From positions 1 to 9,178 of the forward strand of contig JAGSHA010000106.1 in assembly GCA_023954795.1 (NCBI GenBank): 9,178 nt of DNA, given 5' to 3'. Position 1 is the stretch's first letter. Every line of letters begins with the position of its first letter. Source of the DNA: Oceanospirillaceae bacterium (GTDB lineage Bacteria > Pseudomonadota > Gammaproteobacteria > Pseudomonadales > Balneatricaceae). The translations under genes were made by a program, and so were the position numbers. Under the pieces are notes generated by a model that saw nothing but the letters and a program-made list of their open reading frames with translations, made no database searches and was not told the DNA's origin. Positions 1-6,143 of the stretch are shown piece by piece.

Positions 1-990
1 ACTGTGGTTTTGCAAGGTGGTGGTCATCTGTTCGTAAAGCCGCTGGGGTACTTGGATGTAGCCAACCCGCAGTCCAGGTGCCAGACATTTCGACAGCGCG
101 CCGATATGGATCACTTGCTCCGGATCGAGATTCACGAAAGGGTCCGGGCGTTTCTCAGGTAGTAGCCCATTCACTTCGTCCTCAATCAGATAAAGGTTGT
201 GCTTGCGGCATACATCGAGAATGGCCTGGCGACGTTCCAGACTCATCGTTGCGGTCGTCGGATTCTGCAGTGTCGGCATGCTGTAGATCAGCCGAGGTTG
301 GTACATACGGCAGGCTGCATCCAATGATTCAGGGATGATCCCTTCCTCATCCATCTCTACCGGCTTAAGACTTAATTGGTGCTGTCGTGCAAGGCTGATC
401 AGGCCGGGATAGCTGTATTTTTCGACCAGTAGGGTGTCCCCGGCACGGCAATAGGCATCCAGCGCCATTTGGGTCGCGTGTTGAGCACCTGAGCTGAAAA
501 GCAGCCGGTCCGCAGATAGGTTGACGCCTTGTTGTTGCAGCCACTGTGCGAGAACTTCACGGTGTTGCATGATGCCTTCGGGCAACTGATACAGCATGAG
601 TTGATTGAGTGTTGCCGGATTCCCTGCCAGCTTTTGCATGGCCCTATTGAGCATATCCGCCCGATCCAACAGGGGAGGGACGTTGTACCCGAAATGACAT
701 TCCAGCTGTGAAGAGTGCGGCGTGTCGAAGGTCCAGTGGTTGGTTTCACCTGCACAGACGTAAGTGCCAGCGCCAACGCGGGCTTCGACTAGCCCTCTTC
801 GTTCAGCTTCAGAGTATGCACGCGTTACCGTACCAACAGTGACTCCCAACTGATCCGCGAGTGCACGGTGAGTGGGTAAGCGGGCATTGGCCGCCAGCGT
901 ACCGTTTTCAATCAGTGTCGCCAATTGATCGGCAACCTGCTTATAGCGCGGGCCAGCGTTGTCAGAAAGCGCAATATCTAAGATTGTCAT
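1..990 (-). CDS. MocR-type transcriptional regulator (GntR winged helix + class I aminotransferase domain), 3' end outside window
   Basis: The reading frame is open from an ATG at 990-988 to the window edge, giving 330 residues; family members are usually about 450-500, so the C-terminus is missing. Residues about 10-78 form a GntR winged helix (YKQVADQLATLIENG, LPTHRALADQLGV, TVGTVTRAYSEAERRGLVEA, GAGTYV). From about residue 100 it matches the fold-type I aminotransferase-like domain: PGLISLA near the cofactor face, LQNPTT with Asn243, IEDEV with Asp271, and ALSKCLAPGLRVGY with the PLP lysine Lys301. Members of this family use PLP or an amino acid-PLP adduct as a signal to control nearby genes. 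It is divergent from a LysE-type exporter, the likely target. The Shine-Dalgarno sequence is weak: AAAGG lies 13 nt from the ATG, inside the loop of an inverted repeat. Family assignment is firm; the ligand and target are inferred. Confidence 0.93.
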   Translation of the reverse strand, partial: MTILDIALSDNAGPRYKQVADQLATLIENGTLAANARLPTHRALADQLGVTVGTVTRAYSEAERRGLVEARVGAGTYVCAGETNHWTFDTPHSSQLECHFGYNVPPLLDRADMLNRAMQKLAGNPATLNQLMLYQLPEGIMQHREVLAQWLQQQGVNLSADRLLFSSGAQHATQMALDAYCRAGDTLLVEKYSYPGLISLARQHQLSLKPVEMDEEGIIPESLDAACRMYQPRLIYSMPTLQNPTTATMSLERRQAILDVCRKHNLYLIEDEVNGLLPEKRPDPFVNLDPEQVIHIGALSKCLAPGLRVGYIQVPQRLYEQMTTTLQNHS

Positions 991-994
991 GGTG

Positions 995-1025
995 ACAATA
1001 AAACCTTTGTCATCGTTTTTATTGT
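995..1025. promoter_or_regulatory. 9-bp inverted repeat overlapping the MocR leader
   Basis: ACAATAAAA (995-1003) and TTTTATTGT (1017-1025) are perfect inverted repeats separated by 13 bp, just upstream of the MocR start codon. The arms contain the same ATTGT/ACAAT core as the palindrome further upstream. They could be a DNA operator for autoregulation or an AT-rich RNA hairpin with the weak AAAGG Shine-Dalgarno sequence in its loop. The repeat is visible; its function is inferred. Confidence 0.4.
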
Positions 1026-1089
1026 TTGGTAGCTTTGATTGTACCCCATAAATATACAAATCAACGCATAATTGAAGCCTATCTTATAA

Positions 1090-1105
1090 ATTGTATCGAT
1101 ACAAT
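1090..1105. promoter_or_regulatory. 16-bp perfect palindrome, candidate MocR operator
   Basis: ATTGTATCGATACAAT is a perfect 16-bp palindrome in the gap between the divergent MocR and LysE-type genes, 66 bp before the exporter start. Further ATTGT cores lie at 1021, 1038 and 1106, and a further ACAAT core at 995. The right arm contains TACAAT, a possible -10 for the exporter. A leftward promoter for the regulator could use TTGATT (1064-1059) and TACAAT (1043-1038), with a short 15-bp spacer. Divergent regulator-target gaps are the usual place for such operators; binding by this MocR protein is inferred. Confidence 0.5.
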
Positions 1106-1171
1106 ATTGTTGTTCGAACACGAAACAGATCAGCTTTGTATATGCACCTCTCGACATAGGAGACTACCAGA

Positions 1172-1771
1172 GTGGATATACAGTTAATGCTTTCGGTTGC
1201 TTTGTTTGCAACCGTGACATCCGGTACACCCGGTCCCAATAACGTGATGCTCACCGCATCAGGTGCCAATTTTGGTTATTGGCGTACATTGCCCCATATG
1301 GTCGGTATCGTGATTGGTATTTTGGTCATGAACATACTGGTGGCGGCGGGTTTAGGTGTGGTGTTCGAACAATATCCGGCGGTGCAATCAACGCTAAAAG
1401 TGGCCGCCAGTGCTTATTTGGTTTTTTTGGCATGGAAGATTGCGACGGCTAAAACATCAAGTATGCAGGGTGATAGTGACTCGCGCCCTATGAGCCTGAT
1501 GGGGGGAGCGCTATTTCAGTTTTTGAACCCCAAAGCCTGGATGATGGTGATTACCGCAATCGGCTCATTCACATTGGCGGGAGATGACTACTGGTCGTCA
1601 GTGTTCTGGGTGGCGGTGATCTTTATGCTGATGGGATTTCCGTGCATCTCACTCTGGGCAGCCTTTGGCACTCTGGTCGGACGCTTTCTTTCGTCACCCG
1701 CTGCGCAGCGTTGGTTTAATCTCATTATGGGTGGATTAACCGCAGCCTGCCTGGTGTTTATCTGGCAGTAA
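1172..1771 (+). CDS. LysE/RhtB-family amino acid (or amine) exporter
   Basis: This 199-residue hydrophobic membrane protein has the usual length of the LysE/RhtB translocator family, which exports amino acids or their derivatives across the inner membrane by exchange with protons. Family marks are SGTPGPNNVML at residues 17-27, the hydrophobic helix after HMVGI (residues 42-65), a second helix at about 72-92, LNPKAWMMV at 118-126, and C-terminal helices at about 142-172 and 182-198. The start is a GTG at 1172, chosen because AGGAG (1158-1162) lies 9 nt upstream; no in-frame ATG gives the full N-terminal helix. It is divergent from the MocR regulator, which suggests induction by a PLP-reactive amino acid or amine. 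The substrate is unknown. Confidence 0.93.
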   Translation: MDIQLMLSVALFATVTSGTPGPNNVMLTASGANFGYWRTLPHMVGIVIGILVMNILVAAGLGVVFEQYPAVQSTLKVAASAYLVFLAWKIATAKTSSMQGDSDSRPMSLMGGALFQFLNPKAWMMVITAIGSFTLAGDDYWSSVFWVAVIFMLMGFPCISLWAAFGTLVGRFLSSPAAQRWFNLIMGGLTAACLVFIWQ

Positions 1772-1772
1772 A

Positions 1773-1808
1773 AATAAAGCCCACCTTATGTTTATGGTGG
1801 GCTTTATT
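1773..1808. terminator. Bidirectional intrinsic terminator between LysE-type and FAS1 genes
   Basis: AATAAAGCCCACC (1773-1785) pairs perfectly with GGTGGGCTTTATT (1796-1808) around a 10-nt loop. The GC-rich core is flanked by A/T tracts on both sides, so it can end transcription from both convergent genes. It starts 2 nt after the exporter stop codon and lies 11 nt beyond the FAS1 gene stop. Confidence 0.9.
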
Positions 1809-1819
1809 CGTTGTGGCGA

Positions 1820-2407
1820 TTAAGAGCAGCCGCCAGGGCCTGGGTCGGGCAGTAGTGGCAGTACAACCGCTTTTATAGCATGAATAATCCCATTATCAGC
1901 TTCAACATCTAACGCGCCGGGAATGAGCTCGGCATCGCGCATCAGATTATCGGTTAACACTGCTGATTTATGTTTCAGAAAATCACCCGATATCATACGA
2001 ATTTGATCTGAACCCAGCACATCGGATGAGTCACGACGTCCGTGTGCAACGTGATACAGCAATACGGTGTTCACAACTTGAGGATCAAGATCTGCCAGAC
2101 TGCAATATCCGAGTGTTAAAACGGTCTGCTCCAGCGCTGCAAAGGCATCATCAGTGGGGGCGAAAACGGTGTATTGGCGTTTTCCGTCCAGCGCGTTCAG
2201 TATGTCGGCTCTACCAGGAACATCTTCGGTTAGCAGTGCTATTAAGGTATCAAAACTGCCTTTGAATGGACTGCCTTCTCCGTTGACGGCGAGGGCAGCG
2301 TCTACAAGGCTGTAGTTATCTTTTGGGCCGCGATGGTCGTCGGCTAGGGTAGTCATTGGCAGTGATAAAGCGATGGCTGCGATAGTTGCACATAATGTTG
2401 TTTTCAC
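1820..2407 (-). CDS. Secreted fasciclin (FAS1) domain protein
   Basis: The protein has 195 residues from the GTG at 2407 and is a signal peptide plus one FAS1 domain. FAS1 domains act outside the cytoplasm in adhesion or matrix binding. The signal peptide has a Lys-containing start (MKTTL), a hydrophobic core and a likely cut after TTLA before DDH. FAS1 marks are FDTLIALL, the H1 motif YTVFAPTDDAFAAL, VVNTVLLYHVAHG (H2 YH), and the C-terminal DNGIIHAIKAVVLPLLP. The tail ends PGPGGCS. The start at 2407 is preferred over an in-frame ATG at 2422 because GGGAG (2420-2416) sits 8 nt before the GTG, while the ATG has no Shine-Dalgarno sequence and adds only MGVTP. It appears monocistronic, ending at the shared terminator. 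The binding partner is unknown. Confidence 0.9.
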   Translation of the reverse strand: MKTTLCATIAAIALSLPMTTLADDHRGPKDNYSLVDAALAVNGEGSPFKGSFDTLIALLTEDVPGRADILNALDGKRQYTVFAPTDDAFAALEQTVLTLGYCSLADLDPQVVNTVLLYHVAHGRRDSSDVLGSDQIRMISGDFLKHKSAVLTDNLMRDAELIPGALDVEADNGIIHAIKAVVLPLLPDPGPGGCS

Positions 2408-2415
2408 GGGTGTTA

Positions 2416-2420
2416 CTCCC
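2416..2420 (-). promoter_or_regulatory. Shine-Dalgarno sequence that sets the FAS1 gene start at GTG 2407
   Basis: GGGAG read leftwards lies 8 nt before GTG 2407. It overlaps the alternative ATG at 2422, which itself has no ribosome binding site. A small hairpin (AGCGA at 2441-2437 with TCGCT at 2431-2427) lies just upstream in the leader. Confidence 0.6.
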
Positions 2421-2449
2421 ATTTTTAGCGATTTTGTCGCTCGTTGGGT

Positions 2450-2479
2450 TTTATAAAGTGTCCATTCGTGAGTTGTCCT
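2450..2479 (-). promoter_or_regulatory. Candidate sigma-70 promoter for the FAS1 gene
   Basis: Read leftwards, AGGACA (2479-2474) and TATAAA (2455-2450) are separated by 18 bp. Each hexamer differs from consensus at one or two positions. Transcription would start near 2443, giving a leader of about 35 nt. A second -10-like TATAAT lies at 2514-2509 but has no recognisable -35. Confidence 0.4.
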
Positions 2480-2722
2480 GAGAGTTACTGGTGCATACGT
2501 CGTTAAAAATTATACAGATCACGTGGCGGTGATTTTTATCGGAAATTTCTGGTTATTCTTCTTAATCGTTCAAAAATAGACTTTGGTGCGGCAGACCATT
2601 AAGCGTGTATGTACACAGAGGGAGGGCTTGTGCTTACCGAACCTGCCTGCTTTGTTTTCAATAACCTACATACAGATTTTTTGTTTTAGGATTAGATATA
2701 CGCCTTTTGTGCAATAGCGAAA

Positions 2723-2749
2723 AAAAGACTTGTTAGAAAGAGTCGATTT
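2723..2749 (+). promoter_or_regulatory. Candidate sigma-28 (FliA) promoter for the chemoreceptor gene
   Basis: AAAAGACT (2723-2730), an 11-bp spacer, and GTCGATTT (2742-2749) match the enterobacterial FliA consensus TAAAGTTT-N11-GCCGATAA at 5 of 8 positions in each half, including AAAG and CGAT, with the exact spacer. The start of transcription would be about 80 nt before the ATG at 2839. Chemoreceptor genes are commonly class III flagellar genes driven by FliA. The match is partial. Confidence 0.4.
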
Positions 2750-2826
2750 ATTGGTCTGGCGGCTTGCACAATTCTGGTGCACGACTAGTGTTACCTGTTA
2801 ATAGAGAAGGATTTACATCAATAACA

Positions 2827-2832
2827 GGGAGG
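2827..2832 (+). promoter_or_regulatory. Shine-Dalgarno sequence that sets the chemoreceptor start
   Basis: GGGAGG lies 6 nt before ATG 2839. This fixes the start there rather than at a TTG 75 nt further upstream, which would add 25 residues of non-membrane-like sequence. Confidence 0.85.
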
Positions 2833-2838
2833 TTGTGC

Positions 2839-4902
2839 ATGTTCCGCGCCTTAAATATTCGTCAAAAGTTACTCATTGCGCTTCTTTTCATGGGCATCGT
2901 GCCTTTAATTGTCGCCATGTGGATCAGCAGTGTTGATACAGCTAAGACACTGGAACAACAGAGCTATCAGCAGCTAACAAGTATTCGAGAACTCAAAAAG
3001 CATCTGCTGAATGACTACTTCACTGAACGTTTTGCTGATCTGGCGATACTGGCTTCGGCCGCAACACACCTGCAAGTTCACAGCGGTCGTATGGATCTGG
3101 ATAAGGTCGATGCTGATGCGCATGCGTTTTATACCCAGTTTAAAGAGCTGGAAGAGTATTATGATCTCTTTCTAATCAACGCCGATGGCCGCATCTTTTA
3201 TTCTGTGGAGCGTGAACCTGATTATCAAACAAGCTTGGCCAATGGCCCGTACGCACACTCAAATTTGGCCATGCTGTATCGCAAGATAACAAAAAGCCTG
3301 CAGTCGGAAATTGTTGATTTTGAGCCTTATGCGCCATCGCAAAATGCACCTGCGGCATTTATAGGTCAGCCAATACTGGATCAAGATGGCAACCTGGAGA
3401 TGATTGTCGCGCTGCAGTTGTCTATCGATCACCTCAATGAGGCGATGACTGAACGAGCGGGTTTAGGTGAAACCGGTGAAACCTATCTTGTCGGGCCCGA
3501 TAAATTGATGCGTTCTGATTCCTATCTGGACCCGATCAACCGTACCGTACTGGCGTCTTTTGCAAATCCTGAAAAAGGCCGCGTTGATACCGATGCGAGT
3601 AATGCGGCATTAGCTGGGGAAACCGATACGCGTATTGTGATTGATTACAACGGCAACCGGGTACTGTCGTCGTTTACGCCAATCAATATTAAAGATATCA
3701 CTTGGGCAATGATGTCTGAGATTGATGAAGAGGAGGCCTTGGCCCCTGTCGCTGCGATGCGAATGGACCTGATAATTGAGATTGTTGTATCGGCCATCCT
3801 TATTGTTATTGTGGCCTATTTATTTGCCGGGTCGCTGCTTAAACCTATTCGAGAGATGACTGAGCATATTGGGGCCTTGGCGGATGGACGCGGCGATCTG
3901 TCGGTCAAGCTTACTGTGCGCACCAATGACGAAATAGCAACGCTGGAAAGGCGTTTGAACAGTTTTCTCGAAAAGATGCATGGTGTGGTCAGTAGTGTGT
4001 CAAAAACAACCCGCGTGATTGATGACGCCACTGTGTCTGTTTCGCAAAGTGTCGATAAAACGTCGGCGGGGGCAGATAGTCAGCATGAAGACAGTCGTGC
4101 AGCGAAGCTTGCTATTGAAGAGCTGACGGCCTCTGTTCAATCCATCGCTACTAGCACATCTGAAGCACGTGTGGCTTCTGAACATGCTTATCGTGAAATC
4201 AATGAAGGCATGGCGGTAACCGAGAAAACGGTAGACGTGATTGAGAGCTTGTCGCATGAAGTTGCTGATGCGGCTGATGTCATCGAAAAACTGAATGAGC
4301 AAAGCAAATCGATCAGTACGGTTTTGGAGGTGATTCAGGGCATTGCTGAGCAAACTAACCTGTTAGCCCTAAATGCAGCGATCGAAGCGGCTCGTGCCGG
4401 CGATGCCGGGCGTGGTTTCTCCGTAGTCGCGGATGAGGTTCGAAACCTCGCTGCCCGCACGCAGAGTTCGACGCAGCAGATTCATGACATTATTGATGGG
4501 CTTCAACATCAGGCGCGTCACTCCGTCACCGTAATGAATGCTGGTAAAAAGAGTGCAGACAAAGGTGTGGAACATGTGAAGCACACAGGGGAGTATTTTC
4601 AGCGCATCACCGATGCAATGAGTATTTTGGCAGAGATGAATATCCATATTGCCGAAGCCTCGAAACGTCAGGCGAGTAATGCTGACGGAATTTATGAGCG
4701 AGTAGTTCATATGGATCAGATCGCCGACGATACAGCTAACGGCACTGTGGACGTGCGTCGGGTGAACAATCAGCTGGTTGACCTGTGCCACCAGCTTGAA
4801 GGATTGGTGAACCAGTTTAAATTGGGTACCGGCGCTGCCGGTAGGACGGTTGAGCTACAAGCAACTCAACGCTTTAGCGGATCAGAGAAAACTGTGAGCT
4901 AA
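2839..4902 (+). CDS. Methyl-accepting chemotaxis protein with Cache-like periplasmic sensor, HAMP and signalling domain
   Basis: This 687-residue inner-membrane chemoreceptor binds a ligand in the periplasm and controls CheA through CheW. After the N-terminal MFRALNIRQK comes a membrane helix (about 11-30), then a periplasmic region of about 275 residues. The latter has Cache-type marks (FLINADGRIFYSVE, FIGQPILDQDGNLEMIVALQL, GETGETYLVGPDKLMRSDS, DYNGNRVLSSFTPI), so two stacked Cache modules are likely. The second helix is at about 310-331 and HAMP at about 332-386. The long coiled coil that follows carries the hairpin tip (GIAEQTNLLALNAAIEAARA, 501-520, then GRGFSVVADEVRNLA). The C-terminus (SGSEKTVS) lacks an NWETF-type CheR/CheB tether. 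It has its own promoter candidate and no linked che gene. Ligand unknown; the Cache fold suggests a small organic molecule. Confidence 0.95.
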   Translation: MFRALNIRQKLLIALLFMGIVPLIVAMWISSVDTAKTLEQQSYQQLTSIRELKKHLLNDYFTERFADLAILASAATHLQVHSGRMDLDKVDADAHAFYTQFKELEEYYDLFLINADGRIFYSVEREPDYQTSLANGPYAHSNLAMLYRKITKSLQSEIVDFEPYAPSQNAPAAFIGQPILDQDGNLEMIVALQLSIDHLNEAMTERAGLGETGETYLVGPDKLMRSDSYLDPINRTVLASFANPEKGRVDTDASNAALAGETDTRIVIDYNGNRVLSSFTPINIKDITWAMMSEIDEEEALAPVAAMRMDLIIEIVVSAILIVIVAYLFAGSLLKPIREMTEHIGALADGRGDLSVKLTVRTNDEIATLERRLNSFLEKMHGVVSSVSKTTRVIDDATVSVSQSVDKTSAGADSQHEDSRAAKLAIEELTASVQSIATSTSEARVASEHAYREINEGMAVTEKTVDVIESLSHEVADAADVIEKLNEQSKSISTVLEVIQGIAEQTNLLALNAAIEAARAGDAGRGFSVVADEVRNLAARTQSSTQQIHDIIDGLQHQARHSVTVMNAGKKSADKGVEHVKHTGEYFQRITDAMSILAEMNIHIAEASKRQASNADGIYERVVHMDQIADDTANGTVDVRRVNNQLVDLCHQLEGLVNQFKLGTGAAGRTVELQATQRFSGSEKTVS

Positions 4903-4908
4903 GAGGAA

Positions 4909-4939
4909 CGGGGCATGTTGAATAGTTCGGCATGCCCCG
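4909..4939. terminator. Hairpin between the convergent chemoreceptor and aminotransferase genes
   Basis: CGGGGCATG (4909-4917) pairs perfectly with CATGCCCCG (4931-4939) around a 13-nt loop. It starts 6 nt after the chemoreceptor stop and ends 7 nt from the aminotransferase stop, so it fits a bidirectional terminator. Neither side has a good T-run, so it may instead be a transcript-stabilising hairpin or a weak terminator. Confidence 0.55.
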
Positions 4940-4946
4940 ATATTGA

Positions 4947-6131
4947 TCAGCCGTTTACAACCTCTACGATTATCTCCCCGATCAAAGCGCAATCCTCTTC
5001 ACTGAATGTCAGTGGAATGCGCATATCCAACAGCGTCGACAATATCCGCTCGGTTTTAGGGAGTTGTGGCATATCCTCGATATAACGCCAGCTATCGTAT
5101 CGGCTGGTGTAATCGCGTGGTATGGCATCACCAAACCACTTCAAGATCACCCCACGCTCACCACAGCGTTTCACCACCTCCTGAATCTCTTCTGCGGTGA
5201 AACCGGGCAGTGAAAACTGGATAGAACTGGCGACAAAGTGTTCTGCGTCTGGCCGTGCCGGGATGTTGATGGCGCTGCTTTGATTAAAGAGCGCTTCGAG
5301 AATACGGTAGCGGCTATTCCAGCGCTCGCATTGGGTCTCCAGATCCGCCAGTTGCGGACGAAGAATCGCTGCACGCAGGTTATCCATACGTCCGCTGTAG
5401 TTTGGTGTTTCGTAGCGGATCTGCTCAAACACCTCTTTGGGTGGTGCGGCAAAGTGGCGTTCAAACAGCATGTACGAACCGGAGTGCATGATCGCCCGCG
5501 CCATCACTTCAGGGTGGCGGGTAGTCAGGAATCCGCCTTCACCGGAGTTGATGTGTTTGTAGGTCTGGGTGCTGAAACAGGCAACATCACCAAAGGTGCC
5601 GCTCTTTTTTCCGTTCCAGCTGGCGCCCATCGTATGCGCGCAATCTTCGATCAGGAAGAGACTATAGCGCTCGCAGATCGCCATGATGCGATCCATGTCT
5701 GCGAGATGACCACGCATATGGGACAGCATCAGGTATTTTGCGCCGCTGGCCTCTGCTTTTCGCTCAAGATCATCCAGATCGATACAGTAGTCTTCTGCTA
5801 CATCGATCAATACAGGCACCGCACCACTGTTGTGGATCGCGCCAGGCACGGGGGCTAGCGTAAAGGCGTTACACAGCACCTTATCACCCGCTTCTACACC
5901 CGCCGCACGCATAGCGACATGCAGCGCGTAACCACCGGATGAACAGGCGAGGGCGTAAGGCACGCCTTGGTACTCGGCAAATTCAATCTCCAACAGATCG
6001 GTTTCGCTCTTTTCATCCGGTAGGGTGTTGTAGCGGTGCAGACGACCGCTACGCATCACTTCAACCGCCGCCTCAATACCCGTTTCCGGGATCGATTCCT
6101 GCTGCGTGAATGACTTCGTAAACTGTTTCAT
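4947..6131 (-). CDS. DegT/DnrJ/EryC1/StrS (AHBA_syn) family PLP-dependent aminotransferase
   Basis: At 394 residues it has the usual family length. Enzymes of this group move an amino group, usually from glutamate or glutamine, to a keto or aldehyde group, often on nucleotide sugars but also on small molecules. Visible marks are CSSGGYALHVAMRA (63-76; phosphate-binding loop), the CNAFTLAPVPGAIHNSGAVPVLID segment (87-110), IEDCAHTMGA with Asp163 (161-170), and CFSTQTYKHINSGEGGFLTT with the Schiff-base Lys192. NYSGRMDNLRAAIL (244-257) is the characteristic NxRxxxxxA region. The gene lies 12 nt after the dehydrogenase stop; GAGGA overlapping that stop is its Shine-Dalgarno sequence, so the two form an operon. 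No sugar-nucleotide genes are nearby, which argues for a small-molecule substrate in the same pathway as the dehydrogenase. An oxidoreductase-like or dehydratase variant (no Lys) is excluded because the lysine is present. Confidence 0.92.
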   Translation of the reverse strand: MKQFTKSFTQQESIPETGIEAAVEVMRSGRLHRYNTLPDEKSETDLLEIEFAEYQGVPYALACSSGGYALHVAMRAAGVEAGDKVLCNAFTLAPVPGAIHNSGAVPVLIDVAEDYCIDLDDLERKAEASGAKYLMLSHMRGHLADMDRIMAICERYSLFLIEDCAHTMGASWNGKKSGTFGDVACFSTQTYKHINSGEGGFLTTRHPEVMARAIMHSGSYMLFERHFAAPPKEVFEQIRYETPNYSGRMDNLRAAILRPQLADLETQCERWNSRYRILEALFNQSSAINIPARPDAEHFVASSIQFSLPGFTAEEIQEVVKRCGERGVILKWFGDAIPRDYTSRYDSWRYIEDMPQLPKTERILSTLLDMRIPLTFSEEDCALIGEIIVEVVNG

Positions 6132-6143
6132 CGTCTGCTGTCC

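Larger units (their letters stand above)
2408..2838. other. 431-bp noncoding gap between the divergent FAS1 and chemoreceptor genes
   Basis: The gap is AT-rich, and I see no convincing gene in it. It holds the FAS1 promoter candidate on the left and the sigma-28-like site at 2723-2749 on the right. Between them are a short inverted repeat GTGTA-TG-TACAC (2605-2616) and TGCAC-N7-GTGCA (2765-2781). The reading frame of the chemoreceptor is open back to about 2764, but without a ribosome binding site or a recognisable protein sequence. The gap is long enough to hide a small RNA, but no hairpin followed by a T-run is seen. Confidence 0.5.

Noticed and set aside
78..338. Small + strand open frame inside the MocR gene
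   Set aside because: It is antisense to a clear MocR-type coding sequence and shows no domain.
2605..2616. GTGTA-TG-TACAC inverted repeat as an operator
   Set aside because: It is a single short repeat with no second copy and no promoter beside it; too weak to call.
2752..2770. Sigma-54-like promoter (TGG...TTGCA) upstream of the chemoreceptor
   Set aside because: The GG and GC dinucleotides are separated by 11 bp rather than the required 10, and the -24 element is otherwise poor.
2764..2838. Upstream TTG start adding 25 residues to the chemoreceptor
   Set aside because: There is no Shine-Dalgarno sequence before it, and the added residues are not typical of a chemoreceptor N-terminus. ATG 2839 has GGGAGG at 6 nt.
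5238..5858. Open frame (206 codons) on the + strand antisense to the aminotransferase
   Set aside because: No recognisable domain or ribosome binding site; it lies wholly within the DegT-family gene.
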